Counted from the stretch's first letter, positions 12,372-23,285 are shown. The stretch: DNA of 64,000 nt from Blepharisma stoltei (GCA_914767885.1 CAJZBQ010000052.1:590501-654500); one strand, 5' to 3'. Made by a program: numbers and translations. The notes: a model not told the origin generated them from the sequence alone.

Positions 12372-15300
12372 TTAATTGCTGCTAATGGCTTGGATAGCAT
12401 AGTTTGCCATTTCCCTCAGCATAGGGTCATTACCAGTTTTATGTTGTTGCAAATACGTGTTGATGATAGGTGTCCTCAAGATATGCACGACATTTTTACC
12501 ATATGCTCCAGCAATATCTCCAAGAAGTCCTACTGCATTTGCGTGGTGATTTTTGTTTGGTTTAAAAGCGTCACTGATAGCCATCATTGTATAATTCACA
12601 ATACTTTGCATGTTTCCTAATAATAAATCAGTTTGGCCGCACTCTACAAGTCCTTGAAGCAAGCTTACATAAAATTCCAATATGACTTCTCTTAAATCAC
12701 TAAGGTAATCAAACAAGTCTGGGTTTTCAGCTTCCCTTACTTGCTGGACACTTGCATTAGCTGCTCCTTCTATGATTGCAATCGTATTCCCCAAGTATTC
12801 CATAAACAGCTTTTTAGTATGTGCTGCAAAGTCACCTAGACTTTCAATGCTTAATACTTTGACATCAGTGCTAACTACATCACTTTCTAAATTTCTAAGT
12901 AGAGGTGGGACAAAATTGAAAATATAAGGGCCAATTTTCTCTTTCAAAGCTCTTGCTAGATCTCCTACACACATTGTTCCTGCTCTGCATATACTCATTG
13001 AGTCATTTTTATTGAGTGCCCATCCTACAAATGGGCTAAACTGGTCCATAAACACAATAAACCTCCCTTCTATATTCATAGCAAGAGCTCCTGCTGCCTG
13101 CATCCCATCCTCAATAATACTACCTCTTAAGTTAAAAATCTGTATTAGCGTCTCCATAAAGACTTTTGCAGTCTCATCAGTAATTGAAGCTTGGCTTGCC
13201 CTCGCAAAGCAAGCTTGTAAAGCTGAACATATAAAGGCTTGGACTTGTTCGCTTTTAGGCATTGAAATTGACTGCCTCAGCTGCTCAATAAAGCTAGGAA
13301 TTCTTTGCTCAAAAATTGGAACACATTCATTAGGTGCTTTTTCTATGACTGTATTTACAGCACTATAAGCAGAAAGCTGTAAGTTGTGCTCTGTGTTAAA
13401 TGAGTCTTGTCTGTATGCTGCTTCTAATAAAGATGTCAATAACAAGTTTACTATGTCTCTTCTAAACAAAGATACTTCAGAGCAACGATCTACTAAGTTA
13501 ATCAAAGCCCAGCAGCAATGACAAGCAACTTTTGGGTGGTCTTTTAAGGATTCTATAAGTTTTGGTACGGTAGGGTTAAACAGCCCAGGCTGTGACATTA
13601 TTCTATACTGGATTTCACAAATTTTGGATAAGCTCCATGCAGAAGTTTGCCTTACAGCCAAGCTTTGGTCATTCATCAAGTTTTTTAAAGCTTCCACCCC
13701 AGACGTAAGTAATGGCGATAACTTATTTTCACTAGGCCCATCAACTATTGACCCTAATAAAAGTGCAGCTGAATCTCTATTTTTCCAATTAGGTGACCTA
13801 ATTTCTTTACTAATAAAATTGTGCAGCAGATCCACAACAGGGTCCTTTATTATTTGTGCAATTGCACTGATGCAGCTAGAAGAAGCTTTATGCAAATTCC
13901 AGTCATCGTCTTCATCTTCATATATGACTATTTTTGTTAGTAAAATAGGGACCAGAGTATTGGCAGCTGTATTGATAAAGGGTGCAAGTCCAATTATAGT
14001 GCTTTTTTGATAGTGTGCATTTCACTGACTCCCCCCCATCCTTGATCGAACGATGGCGAGTCGTTCGATCAAGGATGGGGGTTAAAAAAAAAATGTTTTG
14101 GGAAAAAAAATTTATATATAAAAATAAAAAATATATATATATATATTTTTTATTTACTTTTAAATAAGTGGGTTAAGAGTATTTAATAATTATTTTTACA
14201 GCAAAAAATTGTATTAATTTCATAAAATATCAATTTTTAATATTTTGATTTATTAGTTACCCTATTTAAACTGTATAAATTTTAATTTGTTCCTTATTGA
14301 ATTAAAATTTTTTTTTTTTAAATTTTAAAGAATCTCTATTTTTTAGATTATTGAGTTTTTAAGCCTAGGCTGATGACTAAATCACTTCGGATGGTTGATT
14401 CCGCAGCTTTCTGTCGTCTCAAAGCTCTGAACAAAAAAAAACTTCATTAGGTACATCTACCCAAGCTTTTGATAACTAATATATTTTTATATATATAAAA
14501 ATTTGAATGATATGAAAATCGTTCGATCAAGGATGGGGGTTAAATTTCCCCAATTTTTAGGAATTTTTACAGTCGATCGTTCGATTAAGGATGGGGGGGG
14601 AGTGAAGTACTTTTGTTCGAAAAATTTTTTAAATAGTGTACTCATTTGGCCGAAATTTAAACGGTTTTTCAGTCAAATGTCTCACTATCAAAATGATTCG
14701 AACAAATTTTACCCTAGGAAATGTCGCACTATCAAAAATCCACAGTCATTTGACATGGAGCCCTTGATAAAACCATTAATAGGCTGATTATTTTGGAGTC
14801 TGAGTACTTCTATATCAGCTATTACATTCCAAAACTCAATCCCAAGCACAGCTATAGACTGTTCATCATGCTGAATTGCAGTATAAGTCACATTTCCCAG
14901 CTGAAATAGCGCTGAGCTTAAATACTCATAGTACATAAAAGCAATATCACACAGTGCCTGAAAAGCCTCTAGCCTTATCTGCTCCACATTTGCCTGACAC
15001 GCATTACAGATTAAATCAATAATCACTTGTTTTTCAGTCTCATGCATAAAATTCGACTTTGTGAAAGGCAAAGAATTCCTTAAAGCTTGCAATGCAATCT
15101 GTTTTACATCTGCATCTGGCTGCTCTGGTGTCAGACTGGCTGCAATCGCAGTCAAAATTTGGTCTGATAAAGATTTTTCTATGCACTCTGGTGGCAGGTC
15201 TTCACAAATATACCCAAGCGTCATCAAGCTGGCTTGTTTAAACATAGGATTCACATTCATAGCATTTGCAATCAAAATCGTCAAAATTTCCAGCCACTCC

Positions 15301-15668
15301 CCTCTTGGTATATCTTTTTTTGCAATGCAGGCAACTGCTTGTGCAGCGCTCAGACGAACATTTCGATCTGGGCATGCCAAAGTCCCTAAAACGTTGTTTC
15401 TTATTTGTGGCTTGGTTTCAGGGTCAATTTTATACCAAATTTCTTCAAGATATGGGTCGTTGTTAGCATTGTTGATTGTGTTTTTTAGGACAATTCCTGC
15501 AATTTGGCGTGCTAAGATTAAGGAATTTTCGTCTGCCAGAATTGCAGAGAGCTCCAGCATGAAATGGGCAGGGTTTTGGTGGGTCTGAGTGGTGAGTATT
15601 TCATTGGCTGCTTGAGAGTTGGCGTCACCTTTTTGTGCGGAGAGCAGGACCTGAACTAGATTTGACAT
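12372..15668 (-). CDS. Importin subunit beta-1 (karyopherin beta 1)
   Basis: Nuclear import receptor that binds importin alpha and Ran-GTP at the nuclear pore, built of HEAT repeats. It starts at 15668 (MSNLVQVLLSAQKGD; importin-N region ILARQIAGIVLKNTI). It continues through the acidic loop (EDEDDDWNLHKA near 13910), VRQTSAWSLSKICE, and ends QAISSN with TAA at 12372. Removal of the TA-bounded insertion 13997-14731 joins SNDCGFLI to IGLAPFINTAANTL in frame. That gives about 853 residues, close to the family's usual 860-880. The identification is firm because order and spacing follow importin beta throughout. It is tandem with the calmodulin-like gene upstream. Confidence 0.95.
13997..14731. 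other. Composite IES in importin beta: family Q IES carrying a nested family S MITE
   Basis: Bounded by TA (13995-13996 and 14730-14731) with terminal TAGTGC inverted repeats. The outer part (158 bp after subtracting the nested element) is homologous to 34674-34830, which lacks the nested element. The nested MITE occupies 14029-14602. Removal restores the importin beta frame. Confidence 0.85.
14029..14602. mobile_element. Family S MITE, nested in a family Q IES
   Basis: 574 bp, CTCCCCCCCATCC...GGATGGGGGGGGAG with terminal motif ATCCTTGATCGAACGAT. The target duplication is TGA (14026-14028, 14603-14605). The empty-site copy near 34707 reads CACTGAAGTAC, which fixes the duplication length at 3 bp. 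A hairpin end is on the left (to about 14082) and a doubled motif is on the right (about 14517 and 14575). Confidence 0.85.
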
Positions 15669-15762
15669 GCTGTGACTAAAATATGGAAGAAATGAATCTT
15701 TACCAAAAGTGCGGGATTTTAGAATAAATAGGGTATTAGTAAAAAATAAGGGTAGCATTATA

Positions 15763-16233
15763 TTAAGTTTGCTGTTTTGGTGCTTCCTTTGCAAGCATTA
15801 GCGCTGTGAACTCTTCAAAGCTTAAAAGCCCATCTTGGTCTCTATCACCTTCTCCCATAATCTCATATAGTTCTTCATCATTCATAGGCTGCCCCAAACT
15901 TTTCATTACATGCTTGATCTGTCCAGGCGCTATAAACCCTGTGTTTTCTCTGTCAAAAATCATAAAAATTTCTTTCAGCTCTTCCTCAGCGTCCACATCT
16001 TTTGTACTTTTCGCTGCAATTTGTAAGAATTCTTCAAATTGCAAATTCCCATCACTATCTACGTCTACATCTTTCATAATATCATCAATTTGTTCAGAAT
16101 TAACTGAAACCCCTACCTTTCTCAATGCAAAAGACAGCTCTTTGCTTGAAATATTGCCACTGGCGTCCTTATCCATGGACTGGAAGATTTTTCGGTAGTT
16201 TTCGATTTCGTCTTCACTAAACTTTTCGACCAT
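15763..16233 (-). CDS. Calmodulin-like EF-hand protein
   Basis: 156 residues with four EF-hands in calmodulin/centrin spacing: DKDASGNISSKE (about 21-32), DVDSDGNLQFEE (about 57-68), a degenerate third loop DRENTGFIAPGQ, and DRDQDGLLSFEE near the C-terminus. It is a small Ca2+ sensor. Longer linkers and the degenerate third loop argue against canonical calmodulin, and it may be centrin-like or a divergent calmodulin. It starts at 16233 (MVEKFSEDEIENYRK). Only 8 bp separate its start from the stop of the upstream NDPK-domain gene, so the intergenic space is minimal. Confidence 0.85.
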   Translation of the reverse strand: MVEKFSEDEIENYRKIFQSMDKDASGNISSKELSFALRKVGVSVNSEQIDDIMKDVDVDSDGNLQFEEFLQIAAKSTKDVDAEEELKEIFMIFDRENTGFIAPGQIKHVMKSLGQPMNDEELYEIMGEGDRDQDGLLSFEEFTALMLAKEAPKQQT

Positions 16234-16241
16234 TTTAAAAA

Positions 16242-18118
16242 TTATTTTTTATGTTTTCGCTTAAAAATTGTTGTTCCGGATTCTGGGTGCTTTATTGCGA
16301 AATAGTTGTTCCAGCTGCCATTTCTGCCTTGAGCGTAGTTTCTTAGGAGTCTGACGTTGTTTGCGGTGTCGACTTGGTTTAAGTCTTTTCCGTTGCCGAT
16401 TAAAAATCCTTCTCTGTGCATTTTTATTAGTAATGCTACTTTTTGAGCATTTGGGCCTAGTTTAGGCTGGTCTGCGATACTGGTATCCCATTCAGTCCCA
16501 ACCTGAGTGAGCGGTTTTTCAACCTGGGTTAAGCTCATTGGCTTCCTAGTCACTGATATATCTTCAGGCTTTCTATCAGTCGGCTTCTTCTTTTTAATAT
16601 TTGTAACTGGTGCTCCTGTAATTTTCGACATCCAAAACGCCATCCTTGCATTTCTATCGTCAAAAACCCTTTTTTGCATATCATAAAAATCCATCCTCTT
16701 AAAATAATCTGTATCTAAATCCTCAAACAAGCTCCTTACATGGCTTGCTGTATAAATAATTTCATCAGGCTCTACTAAATCTATAGTCAAAATTATAGTC
16801 TTAGCAGCACTTCCTTTTACTGCGGTGAGCATTTGTTCTTACTTGCTTCCTTAGTTAATTTTAAAGTCTCCGGCCATCGCCAAGCTTTATACGCTTTGCG
16901 CTAAACTAATGGCATTCCAAGTCCAAAATTGCCTAAGCACAATCTGGATCCGCCTAAACAAATATCACAATCAACCGAACCAGCTGTCCAAGACTAAATG
17001 CCTTGCCAGCTCAGTTCCTGTGCTTGCTTCGCTTAAGGATCACTTTCTTGGGGGTGCTGAGTGGAAAACCTTAAGCTTCTGCTTACCCTTGCAACAATTT
17101 TTTTGAGTCCTATGCGACTAAAATTAAAATCGCTATTGCTTGCAGAAGCTCTATGAAAAACCATCCCATAAATAAAATTCCATGATATAGATAATATAAT
17201 TTCTTTATAGCCAAATGCCATTTTATTCATAAGCGTTTGTTCAATTTCGTTTTTATTCATTTCTCTTATAAGCTGGGTAATTTCAATATCAGTCAATAAA
17301 TGCTGAGCATTTCTGCCACTGGGAAGATGAGAATAATTGTCACAATGGTATTTGCAGGCTTCACATAGTTCACTTCAGATATCTAGTATTTCTTGCTCAT
17401 GAAGCAGCCTTCTTGCTGGCTCTTCTAAAGCTCCTCGTTTAAAAGGCTTTGCTTTGCACTCAGGACCAAGTTTCTCTTTTCCAAGCCTAGAACAGTTGAC
17501 GCAGAAGCAGCCTAAGTCAACTGAGTGATAATTCACAATCGGCCCATAATAAGCAAAAATATCAAGACGTCCTGTCACATTAGAGTGCTCTAAATGTGGG
17601 GGAAAAATAAATTTCATTAAAGATTCTATTGTGATCTTATACGGGTCAAATGAAAAATCAGGCTCTTTCACAGGGACTGGGAAATCAAAAATATCCCTTT
17701 CTCTGTTTGCTTGCAAATAGTCGTCACTTCCATGGAATTCATTTCTTAATAAAGAAGTTCCATACTGTGCCCTTAAACTTGTAGGAGCTTTAACCTTGGC
17801 TTCTGCTGGATCTGAAGGACCAATTAATTCTTTCCAAACTCTTATAGGATCTCCACTGATCATAGTCAATAACAAAATTTCACACGGCCCGCTCTGTATA
17901 TAATCAATCAAATCCTGATAAAAATCTCGATTTTTAAACTTTGCGAATAGATTCTGTGCGTCTTCTTTATCAAGCACTCTTGATTCTCTTTCATAAATAT
18001 TAAGCCCAGAGTCTTCAATTCTTTTAATTATATTTTCCACCTTTTCTCTAGAACTTGCAGTATCAGGTTTAATAACTGCCAAGGTATATGGCAGAGCTTC
18101 CATCTTTCCAATCTCCAT
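16242..18118 (-). CDS. NDPK-domain protein with long C-terminal extension
   Basis: The N-terminus is a nucleoside diphosphate kinase-like domain (YTLAVIKPDT at about 9; active-site-type His in LRNEFHGSDDYLQANRERD at about 125-140), resembling divergent group II NDPKs often found in cilia. It continues through a Cys-containing segment (CFCVNCSRLGKEKLGPEC) and a TGA-encoded Trp (ILDIWSELCEAC, 17373). A SINE-like insertion (16839-17231) then splits the gene. Removal joins NKNEIEQ to MLTAVKGSAAKTII, so the block 16242-16832, which looks like a separate 196-residue gene, is the C-terminal third of this one (about 490 residues in total). The C-terminal part is not recognised. The start at 18118 is divergent from a methyltransferase gene only 14 bp away. 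Confidence 0.75.
16839..17231 (-). mobile_element. SINE-like retroelement, family B, inside NDPK-domain gene
   Basis: 393 bp between 11-bp duplications AGCRTTTGTTC (16828-16838, 17232-17242). It is related to 52902-53320 and 61389-61822 (blocks GTGCTGAG.GG.AAAAC, GCAGAAGYTCT, CCATAAATAAAATTCCATGA, AATGCCATTTTATT). The tail TTACTTGCTTCCTTAGTTA at the left marks the 3' end on the minus strand. Confidence 0.8.
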
Positions 18119-18132
18119 TTAATATTTAAATC

Positions 18133-18777
18133 ATGGCACAATATGGGAAAGCTGAGTACTGGGAAGAAAGGTACACAAGGGACGCTGAGCCATTTGACTG
18201 GTATCAGCGCTGGAGTGGTGTTAAAGACGTGGTAACTCAATATGTGTTTCCTACCCACCAAATACTGCATTTAGGATGTGGAAACTCCCGGCTAAGTGAA
18301 GAAATGTATGATGAAGGCTTTATTAACTCTATTAATATTGATATCAGCCAAGTCGTTATTAAAGCAATGCAAGAAAAGTACAGAGACAAGCAGACTATGA
18401 GATTTTTGCATATGGATGGGAGAAATATGGAATTTGATGATGCGACTTTTGATGCTGTTATTGATAAAGGGACACTTGATGCTATTCTCTGTGGGGAAAA
18501 TTCTACGGCTCATGCAAATAAAATGATTTCAGAAGTGTATAGAGTTTTGTCACCGACTGGAGCTTATGTGGTAATCTCTTATGGACAGCCTCCACATAGA
18601 TATCCTTATTTAGATAAGCCAGAATTTAATTGGGAAATAACGGTTCATCAAGTCCAAAAGCCGACTATTGCGAGTACTGCTGCGTTAGCTACAGATGATA
18701 GAGATCAGCCTAATGTTCATTATATTTACGTCTGCAAAAAGCGTGGAGGAAGAGAAGCACCTAGACAAGAAGCTTAA
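18133..18777 (+). CDS. Class I SAM methyltransferase, EEF1A-lysine-methyltransferase-like
   Basis: 214 residues with a seven-beta-strand methyltransferase fold: KAEYWEERYTRD near the N-terminus, motif I HLGCGNSRLSEEMY (about 47-60), the acidic end of strand 2 in INIDISQVVIKAM, and motif IV-like FDAVIDKGTLDAILCG. This arrangement (DKGTLDA after FD.V) is typical of the METTL13/EEF1AKMT4 group, which methylates lysine on eEF1A, but the substrate is inferred. The start at 18133 follows the divergent NDPK-domain gene by 14 bp. A Sen54-like gene follows on the same strand 24 bp downstream. Confidence 0.85.
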   Translation: MAQYGKAEYWEERYTRDAEPFDWYQRWSGVKDVVTQYVFPTHQILHLGCGNSRLSEEMYDEGFINSINIDISQVVIKAMQEKYRDKQTMRFLHMDGRNMEFDDATFDAVIDKGTLDAILCGENSTAHANKMISEVYRVLSPTGAYVVISYGQPPHRYPYLDKPEFNWEITVHQVQKPTIASTAALATDDRDQPNVHYIYVCKKRGGREAPRQEA

Positions 18778-18801
18778 TAAAAATAATTATTTTATTAAAA
18801 T

Positions 18802-19362
18802 ATGCAGAGACTGCCTAGGTTTGGACAAAAAGGAAATTATTATGATGAAGAATTAGAAAGAAAAGGAATTGAAAAATTAGAAGAGTTTCTTAAGAGAGAA
18901 AAAAAATGCAAAAAAGCAATTGGGACTGTAATCGGAAATTTTGAAGCTGTAGAAGTAATTGAAGATAAAGCAGGGTTAAGAGGACAATATGGGTATATAA
19001 TGAATGGAAAATTTTATTTGTTTCCTGAAGAAGCACTTCATTTGATAGGCAAAGGCAATTTAATTGTAAATGATGACCTAGGGCAGCTGATTAGGAATTG
19101 TGGAATGAATATTGATTGCATGAATTGTTATGGCTTTCTAAGAAGAGAAGGAGTATGTTTAAAAAGATCAAAAGAAAATATGAGAAATATTTTGTATAAA
19201 GCTAGCCAAGAAGATTTATGCAATGAATTTGTGCTAAATAAGTCTGGAAAACCTCTACATGTGAAATCTCCAAGTGATACTTTAGATCCTAACTTTGAAT
19301 TAGTAGCTCTTACTTCTTTATCAAACCCAGCTTTATTACAAATTCAAGAAATTTCTCCATAA
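18802..19362 (+). CDS. Sen54-like tRNA-splicing endonuclease subunit (N-terminal domain type)
   Basis: 186 residues. The central part (GLRGQYGYIMNGKFYLFPEEALHLIGKGNL, described by its key FYLFPEEALHLIGKGNL) matches the N-terminal domain of Sen54, the structural subunit of the tRNA intron endonuclease, whose hallmark is a PEEALYLIERG-like helix. It is shorter than most Sen54 proteins and has no recognisable C-terminal nuclease-fold domain, so this may be a minimal ciliate version. It starts at 18802 (MQRLPRFGQKG) and stops with TAA at 19360. It lies convergent with the cyclin gene, 20 bp apart. Confidence 0.65.
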   Translation: MQRLPRFGQKGNYYDEELERKGIEKLEEFLKREKKCKKAIGTVIGNFEAVEVIEDKAGLRGQYGYIMNGKFYLFPEEALHLIGKGNLIVNDDLGQLIRNCGMNIDCMNCYGFLRREGVCLKRSKENMRNILYKASQEDLCNEFVLNKSGKPLHVKSPSDTLDPNFELVALTSLSNPALLQIQEISP

Positions 19363-19382
19363 TTCCTAATTAATTTTATTTT

Positions 19383-20297
19383 CTAGACCCTAGACATATC
19401 AATATCTGCAACACTACAGTAATTCACATGCAAATATTTTTTCCTCACAGCTTGCAAAGGAAACCTCCTGGCGCCTTGCAGCAAAATGCACATATCTTTG
19501 GCACACAGTTTCAAGCTATCTTCTTTATAAGGAGAAGTGTCAAAACTCAGCTCCATTCCTCTCTGCAATATTTTTCTTGATAAATATATAGCAGATGCTG
19601 CTAGTAATGATGGCTGATATCTAATCATCTTGTATTCAATAAAGGAAAGTTCAATAAGATAGCGTATCAAGTGCACATTTTGGCTAGATAAATCGAAATC
19701 TTGGCTGTAAATTTCTACAAACCTAAAAGGGCTGGGCAGAGTTATTCTGAAATCAAGAACTCTTAGGATCATCCTTTCCATAAGCAAAATTTCTTCAGCT
19801 GAATAAGCTCTGTCTGTTATATGTGCAAAGTCTTTTACTAACGGTGGGCATGATTCTTCGTATTTACAAGCTATAAACATAGCTGTTATCCCTACTAATT
19901 GAAGTTTTTGACGTTTAACTGGCTCTTTCTCAAGAAACCGGTCAATCAGGTTGATAGTTAAATAAAGGGTTTCTGGGAAAAGCTTGAATTTAAGATGGAC
20001 CTCGACAAGCCAATCTATAAGCATTGCACGCATCTTTTCATTGATATCTAGCTGAGATTTCATATAGCCATATTGAGGAATTAAATGAGGCTCAATACAG
20101 TGCATACAACTATAAGTTTCGTTCGTATATGTATTCAGTGAAGATTCTGGCGTTTTTTCTTCTACGAAAAATTTTGGCTGGCTTAGATTTGTAATATTAG
20201 TGCCAAAGGATCTATATGATGTACAGGAGTCAATAGTCTTGCTGATTGGCTTCAATGGGCCTTTGCCTAGGGATGTGTTCGGTAATTGAAGATTCAT
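19383..20297 (-). CDS. Mitotic (A/B-type) cyclin
   Basis: 304 residues with a full cyclin box: MRAMLIDWLVEVHLKFKLFP (about 88-107; the MRAIL-type motif that contacts CDK and substrate), LYLTINLIDRFL, and ACKYEESCPPLVKDF. A second cyclin fold follows (LPSPFRFVEIYS...YRYQP-type MIRYQPSLLAASAIYLSRK). It would activate a CDK in mitosis or meiosis. The N-terminus is short, without an obvious RxxL destruction box in the first 60 residues. It starts at 20297. No insertion is seen in the gene. Confidence 0.9.
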   Translation of the reverse strand: MNLQLPNTSLGKGPLKPISKTIDSCTSYRSFGTNITNLSQPKFFVEEKTPESSLNTYTNETYSCMHCIEPHLIPQYGYMKSQLDINEKMRAMLIDWLVEVHLKFKLFPETLYLTINLIDRFLEKEPVKRQKLQLVGITAMFIACKYEESCPPLVKDFAHITDRAYSAEEILLMERMILRVLDFRITLPSPFRFVEIYSQDFDLSSQNVHLIRYLIELSFIEYKMIRYQPSLLAASAIYLSRKILQRGMELSFDTSPYKEDSLKLCAKDMCILLQGARRFPLQAVRKKYLHVNYCSVADIDMSRV

Positions 20298-20485
20298 ATG
20301 ATTTGAATTTTTATTATGAACTGCCAGGCGGCCAAATTTAAATAAATATGATGAATTAGCAATTTTTAAGAAACTCTAAATTAGCACTAATAAATCCTTA
20401 AATAATGAATTTTGAGCTGTCATATTATTATCAAACATTTTAAATCATTTTAGACTTCTATTAAATTAATATTTAAAAGCAGATT

Positions 20486-20941
20486 TTAAATAATTTTTTC
20501 TAAAAGCATTTCAGAGAATTCTTTGTAATCGATATACCCATTGAGATCTTTATCAGCTTCTGAAATAATAAAATCAATTTCGTCGTTAGTTAACGGTTCT
20601 CCCATGGTCGTCATCACTTGTTTGAATTCTTTTGGGTCAATTCTCCCATCACCATTTCTATCGAACATTTGGAAATATCTGATCACATCTTCTCTAGTAA
20701 TAGGCTCCCTTATTTTTTCAGCATACATATGCAAGAACTCATTAAATTCAATCCTGCCAGTTCCTCTAGAATCAGCTCGACGGATCATAGCGTCTACTTC
20801 AGCGTTTGAAGGGTTCAAATTTAAAGACCTCATTACTTTTCCTACTTCTTTTGCGGATATGCTTCTATCTTTATTGATGTCGAAAATATCGAATAGCCTT
20901 CGGCATTGATCAATTTGGTCTGGAGTCAGCTTATCAACCAT
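20486..20941 (-). CDS. Calmodulin-like EF-hand protein
   Basis: 151 residues in calmodulin layout. EF1 DINKDRSISAKE and EF2 DSRGTGRIEFNE are divergent (EF2 has S at a usual acidic position). EF3 DRNGDGRIDPKE and EF4 DKDLNGYIDYKE are canonical Ca2+-binding loops, and MTTMGEPLTNDEID matches the calmodulin linker before EF4. It is a Ca2+ sensor, target unknown. It is distinct from the paralogue at 15763-16233. It starts at 20941 (MVDKLTPDQIDQCRR). Confidence 0.85.
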   Translation of the reverse strand: MVDKLTPDQIDQCRRLFDIFDINKDRSISAKEVGKVMRSLNLNPSNAEVDAMIRRADSRGTGRIEFNEFLHMYAEKIREPITREDVIRYFQMFDRNGDGRIDPKEFKQVMTTMGEPLTNDEIDFIISEADKDLNGYIDYKEFSEMLLEKII

Positions 20942-20970
20942 TTTATTATGAAAATATTGGTTTTAATTAT

Positions 20971-21970
20971 TTATAGGAAGGTCTGCTTATAAAAATTTAG
21001 CTCTTCTTTGAGGGAGGTTTTAAAAGATTTTTCAGCACGAGAGATCTCATTTTGCATTTTTTCTTTTAAATCTGCTATTTTTTGGTGGTCTGGGAAGTCA
21101 GAATCTTCAATTTCTCTGATGAGGCTGTTATAATTGACTTGGATTTCTGTAATTCTTGAGATTTTGGCTGAACAGTTGCACAGGCTAGCGAAAAAGTTTT
21201 TTTTTTTAATATTTTTTATTAAATAAAAATGGAATTTATAATAAAAAATGGATAAAATGCCTATCAGTTTTTTTAATTAAGTACCAGTTGCGTTCCATGA
21301 TTTCTTCTAATGTTTGTTCAAGCCTATCTGTGAATCTTCCATAGTCAAAAGAAATAGAAAGATGCTCTGAAGAGCAGGTTTCATTTGTGAAAGAAGAGGA
21401 TAACTGCAGTTTTTTCAAGCCTTGACTGATTTTTTGTCTTTTTCGGTTTAGGAGTCGGAAATTCAAGTCGTCTTCTTGAGAACGACAGTTTTTGAGGATT
21501 TTTGGAACAGTGTCTTTGATTCGATTGTCTGATTGAGAAATTATTCTTGTAGAGGTTCTCTCAAGCTTTGTGGGGGGTTGGATTACAACTTCAGGGACTT
21601 TTTCTACTATGCACTTCTTGGGGGTATCGTGCTTTTTCTTTGGAATAGGTTTTTTGAACTGCCGAGAGATGTTTTCTGAATGGTTATTCATGATCTGTAT
21701 CACATCAAATCTGCTTAACAGTTGTTTTAGCTTGCTTTGAAAGTAATGCGATAAAGGATTTTGTTTGTAGCTGTAGTGCTCAATTGCTTTTGTATATAAG
21801 TCTACAAGTTCCTGGACTGTTTTCACACTTAAAGATTTTTCTATCAAAAATTCTTTGTTTAAAACTTCTAATCCAAAATCTTTTGGGAGTTCTGGAGGAC
21901 ATATATTCAAATTGTAGTTGTGCTCGAATGGGATGCTATCTTTATCTTTGATATGACAATTATGGAACAT
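20971..21970 (-). CDS. Hypothetical protein, lysine-rich middle and helical C-terminus
   Basis: Not recognised. It starts at 21970 (MFHNCHIKDKDSIPFEHN). A helical segment follows (VKTVQELVDLYTKAIEHYSY...FQSKLKQLLSRFDVIQ), then a basic proline-containing linker (KKPIPKKKHDTPKK) and RLEQTLEEIMERNWYLIKK. A short AT-rich interruption (about 21195-21235) separates this from an open tail ending ELNFYKQTFL and TAA at 20971. A TA-to-TA removal there keeps the frame, so both parts are treated as one gene. It may be a ciliate-specific structural protein, but nothing in it fixes a role. Confidence 0.5.
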
Positions 21971-22433
21971 TTATTATTTTAAGCGAATTCAGAGAAAAAC
22001 GCAATTTCAAATTGTATTCAGAAAATTGTAAAATATTTTAAATTATTTGTTATAATTCGTTATTTAATTGAATTCTTAATTGTGAAAAATCTCTCCAAAC
22101 TGTGAACATTTAATAAATAGCAAAATGGTTTTTTATTGATTAAAGACTATTAAAATTTCAAATTAATTAAATAAACTAGAATGACCTTAATTTATATAAT
22201 ATTTCTTTCTATTTAATATTAATTAAAGGCAGAATAATTATAGGCAATCAATAATTGTTTTTAATCTATTAAATTTGCATAGCGATTAGATCTCATAAGA
22301 GAATTCCCTTATCAAAATTGAAGATTCTTAATCAATATGAGTAGGGAAATGTTCTATTTATGCCTTTAATCTACTAATTAAATACCACTTTAATTAATTA
22401 TTGTTTAAATTAAAATATTAAAATAATATCTTC
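21971..22433. other. AT-rich divergent intergenic region
   Basis: 463 bp between divergent genes at 21970 and 22434. No coding potential or repeat was recognised. It should contain both promoters, but no motif can be called. Confidence 0.5.
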
Positions 22434-23285
22434 ATGTACTCCCCGAGACGCTTGGCTGATACCTTTGCTTTAGATAGACTAAATGCTTTATACAGAGCTC
22501 CAATTAACAAAAAGTCCGAGGCCAATGCAAAACTTCGACCAGCAGAAATCAGACACCAAGAGATCTGTGATTCACTTATTCAAAATATCAAGAAAGCTTA
22601 CCCAAAAACACTAGTAGAAGCACAAAATCCAAATGATACTCAAAATGAATTTCAATCCAATAATATTTTTACATCAAAATTAGCAGACAAGTATATAGAA
22701 AAAATCGGCCAAGAAAATCTCCAGACTGATTTTAAATCAAATGAAATTACGGAAGAAAAGAATAAAAACTTCACTAAAAGTGCATCAAAACTGCATACAA
22801 ATTATATACAAAAAGTAAATATTTTGAAGCAAAAAGTCTCAGAAAAATTTCAAAATATGAAAAATGAGATAGCTGAAGATGTTGAAAAAGAAGAAAAAAA
22901 TTATGATGAAGATATAAATAGTAAGTTAGAAAATTTGAGCTGTGAAATAAAATCAAAAAGAATATTGAATAGTAATGAAAAGGTATTGAGGCAAAAAAGC
23001 TTTGTATCTGAGATAAGAGGCAAGGAAAATTTTATTAGAAATAAATCATATTCAACAAGTCTTGAACACAAAGTAGGAGAAAATTTAAGAAAAAATTACA
23101 CTAAGCCAATTCTTCAATCAGAATTAAAAACAAATCAAAAGTACTCTTCACTAATTATACCTTCTCTAAGCAAAGATTCCATACTTAAACCAAGTATTTT
23201 AATAAGAGACGCTAAAAATAAAGACATTAGGAGAATTCCAATACAGAGTATAGAGTCAACTAAATATTCCACCTATTATCGTTAA
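22434..23285 (+). CDS. Hypothetical Lys/Glu-rich coiled-coil protein
   Basis: 283 residues, not recognised. The N-terminus MYSPRRLADTFALDRL is basic. The middle (about 80-190) is highly charged and predicted helical (YIQKVNILKQKVSEKFQNMK, AEDVEKEEKNYDED), consistent with a coiled coil. The C-terminus is basic with Ser/Tyr. There is no insertion. Composition and lack of a known domain suggest a cytoskeletal or ciliary structural role, as inference only. Confidence 0.5.
   Translation: MYSPRRLADTFALDRLNALYRAPINKKSEANAKLRPAEIRHQEICDSLIQNIKKAYPKTLVEAQNPNDTQNEFQSNNIFTSKLADKYIEKIGQENLQTDFKSNEITEEKNKNFTKSASKLHTNYIQKVNILKQKVSEKFQNMKNEIAEDVEKEEKNYDEDINSKLENLSCEIKSKRILNSNEKVLRQKSFVSEIRGKENFIRNKSYSTSLEHKVGENLRKNYTKPILQSELKTNQKYSSLIIPSLSKDSILKPSILIRDAKNKDIRRIPIQSIESTKYSTYYR

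Noticed and set aside
16242-16832. Independent 196-residue gene starting MLTAVKG
   Set aside because: Its start codon lies in a target-site duplication copy, and removal of the adjacent SINE-like element fuses the frame to the NDPK-domain protein.
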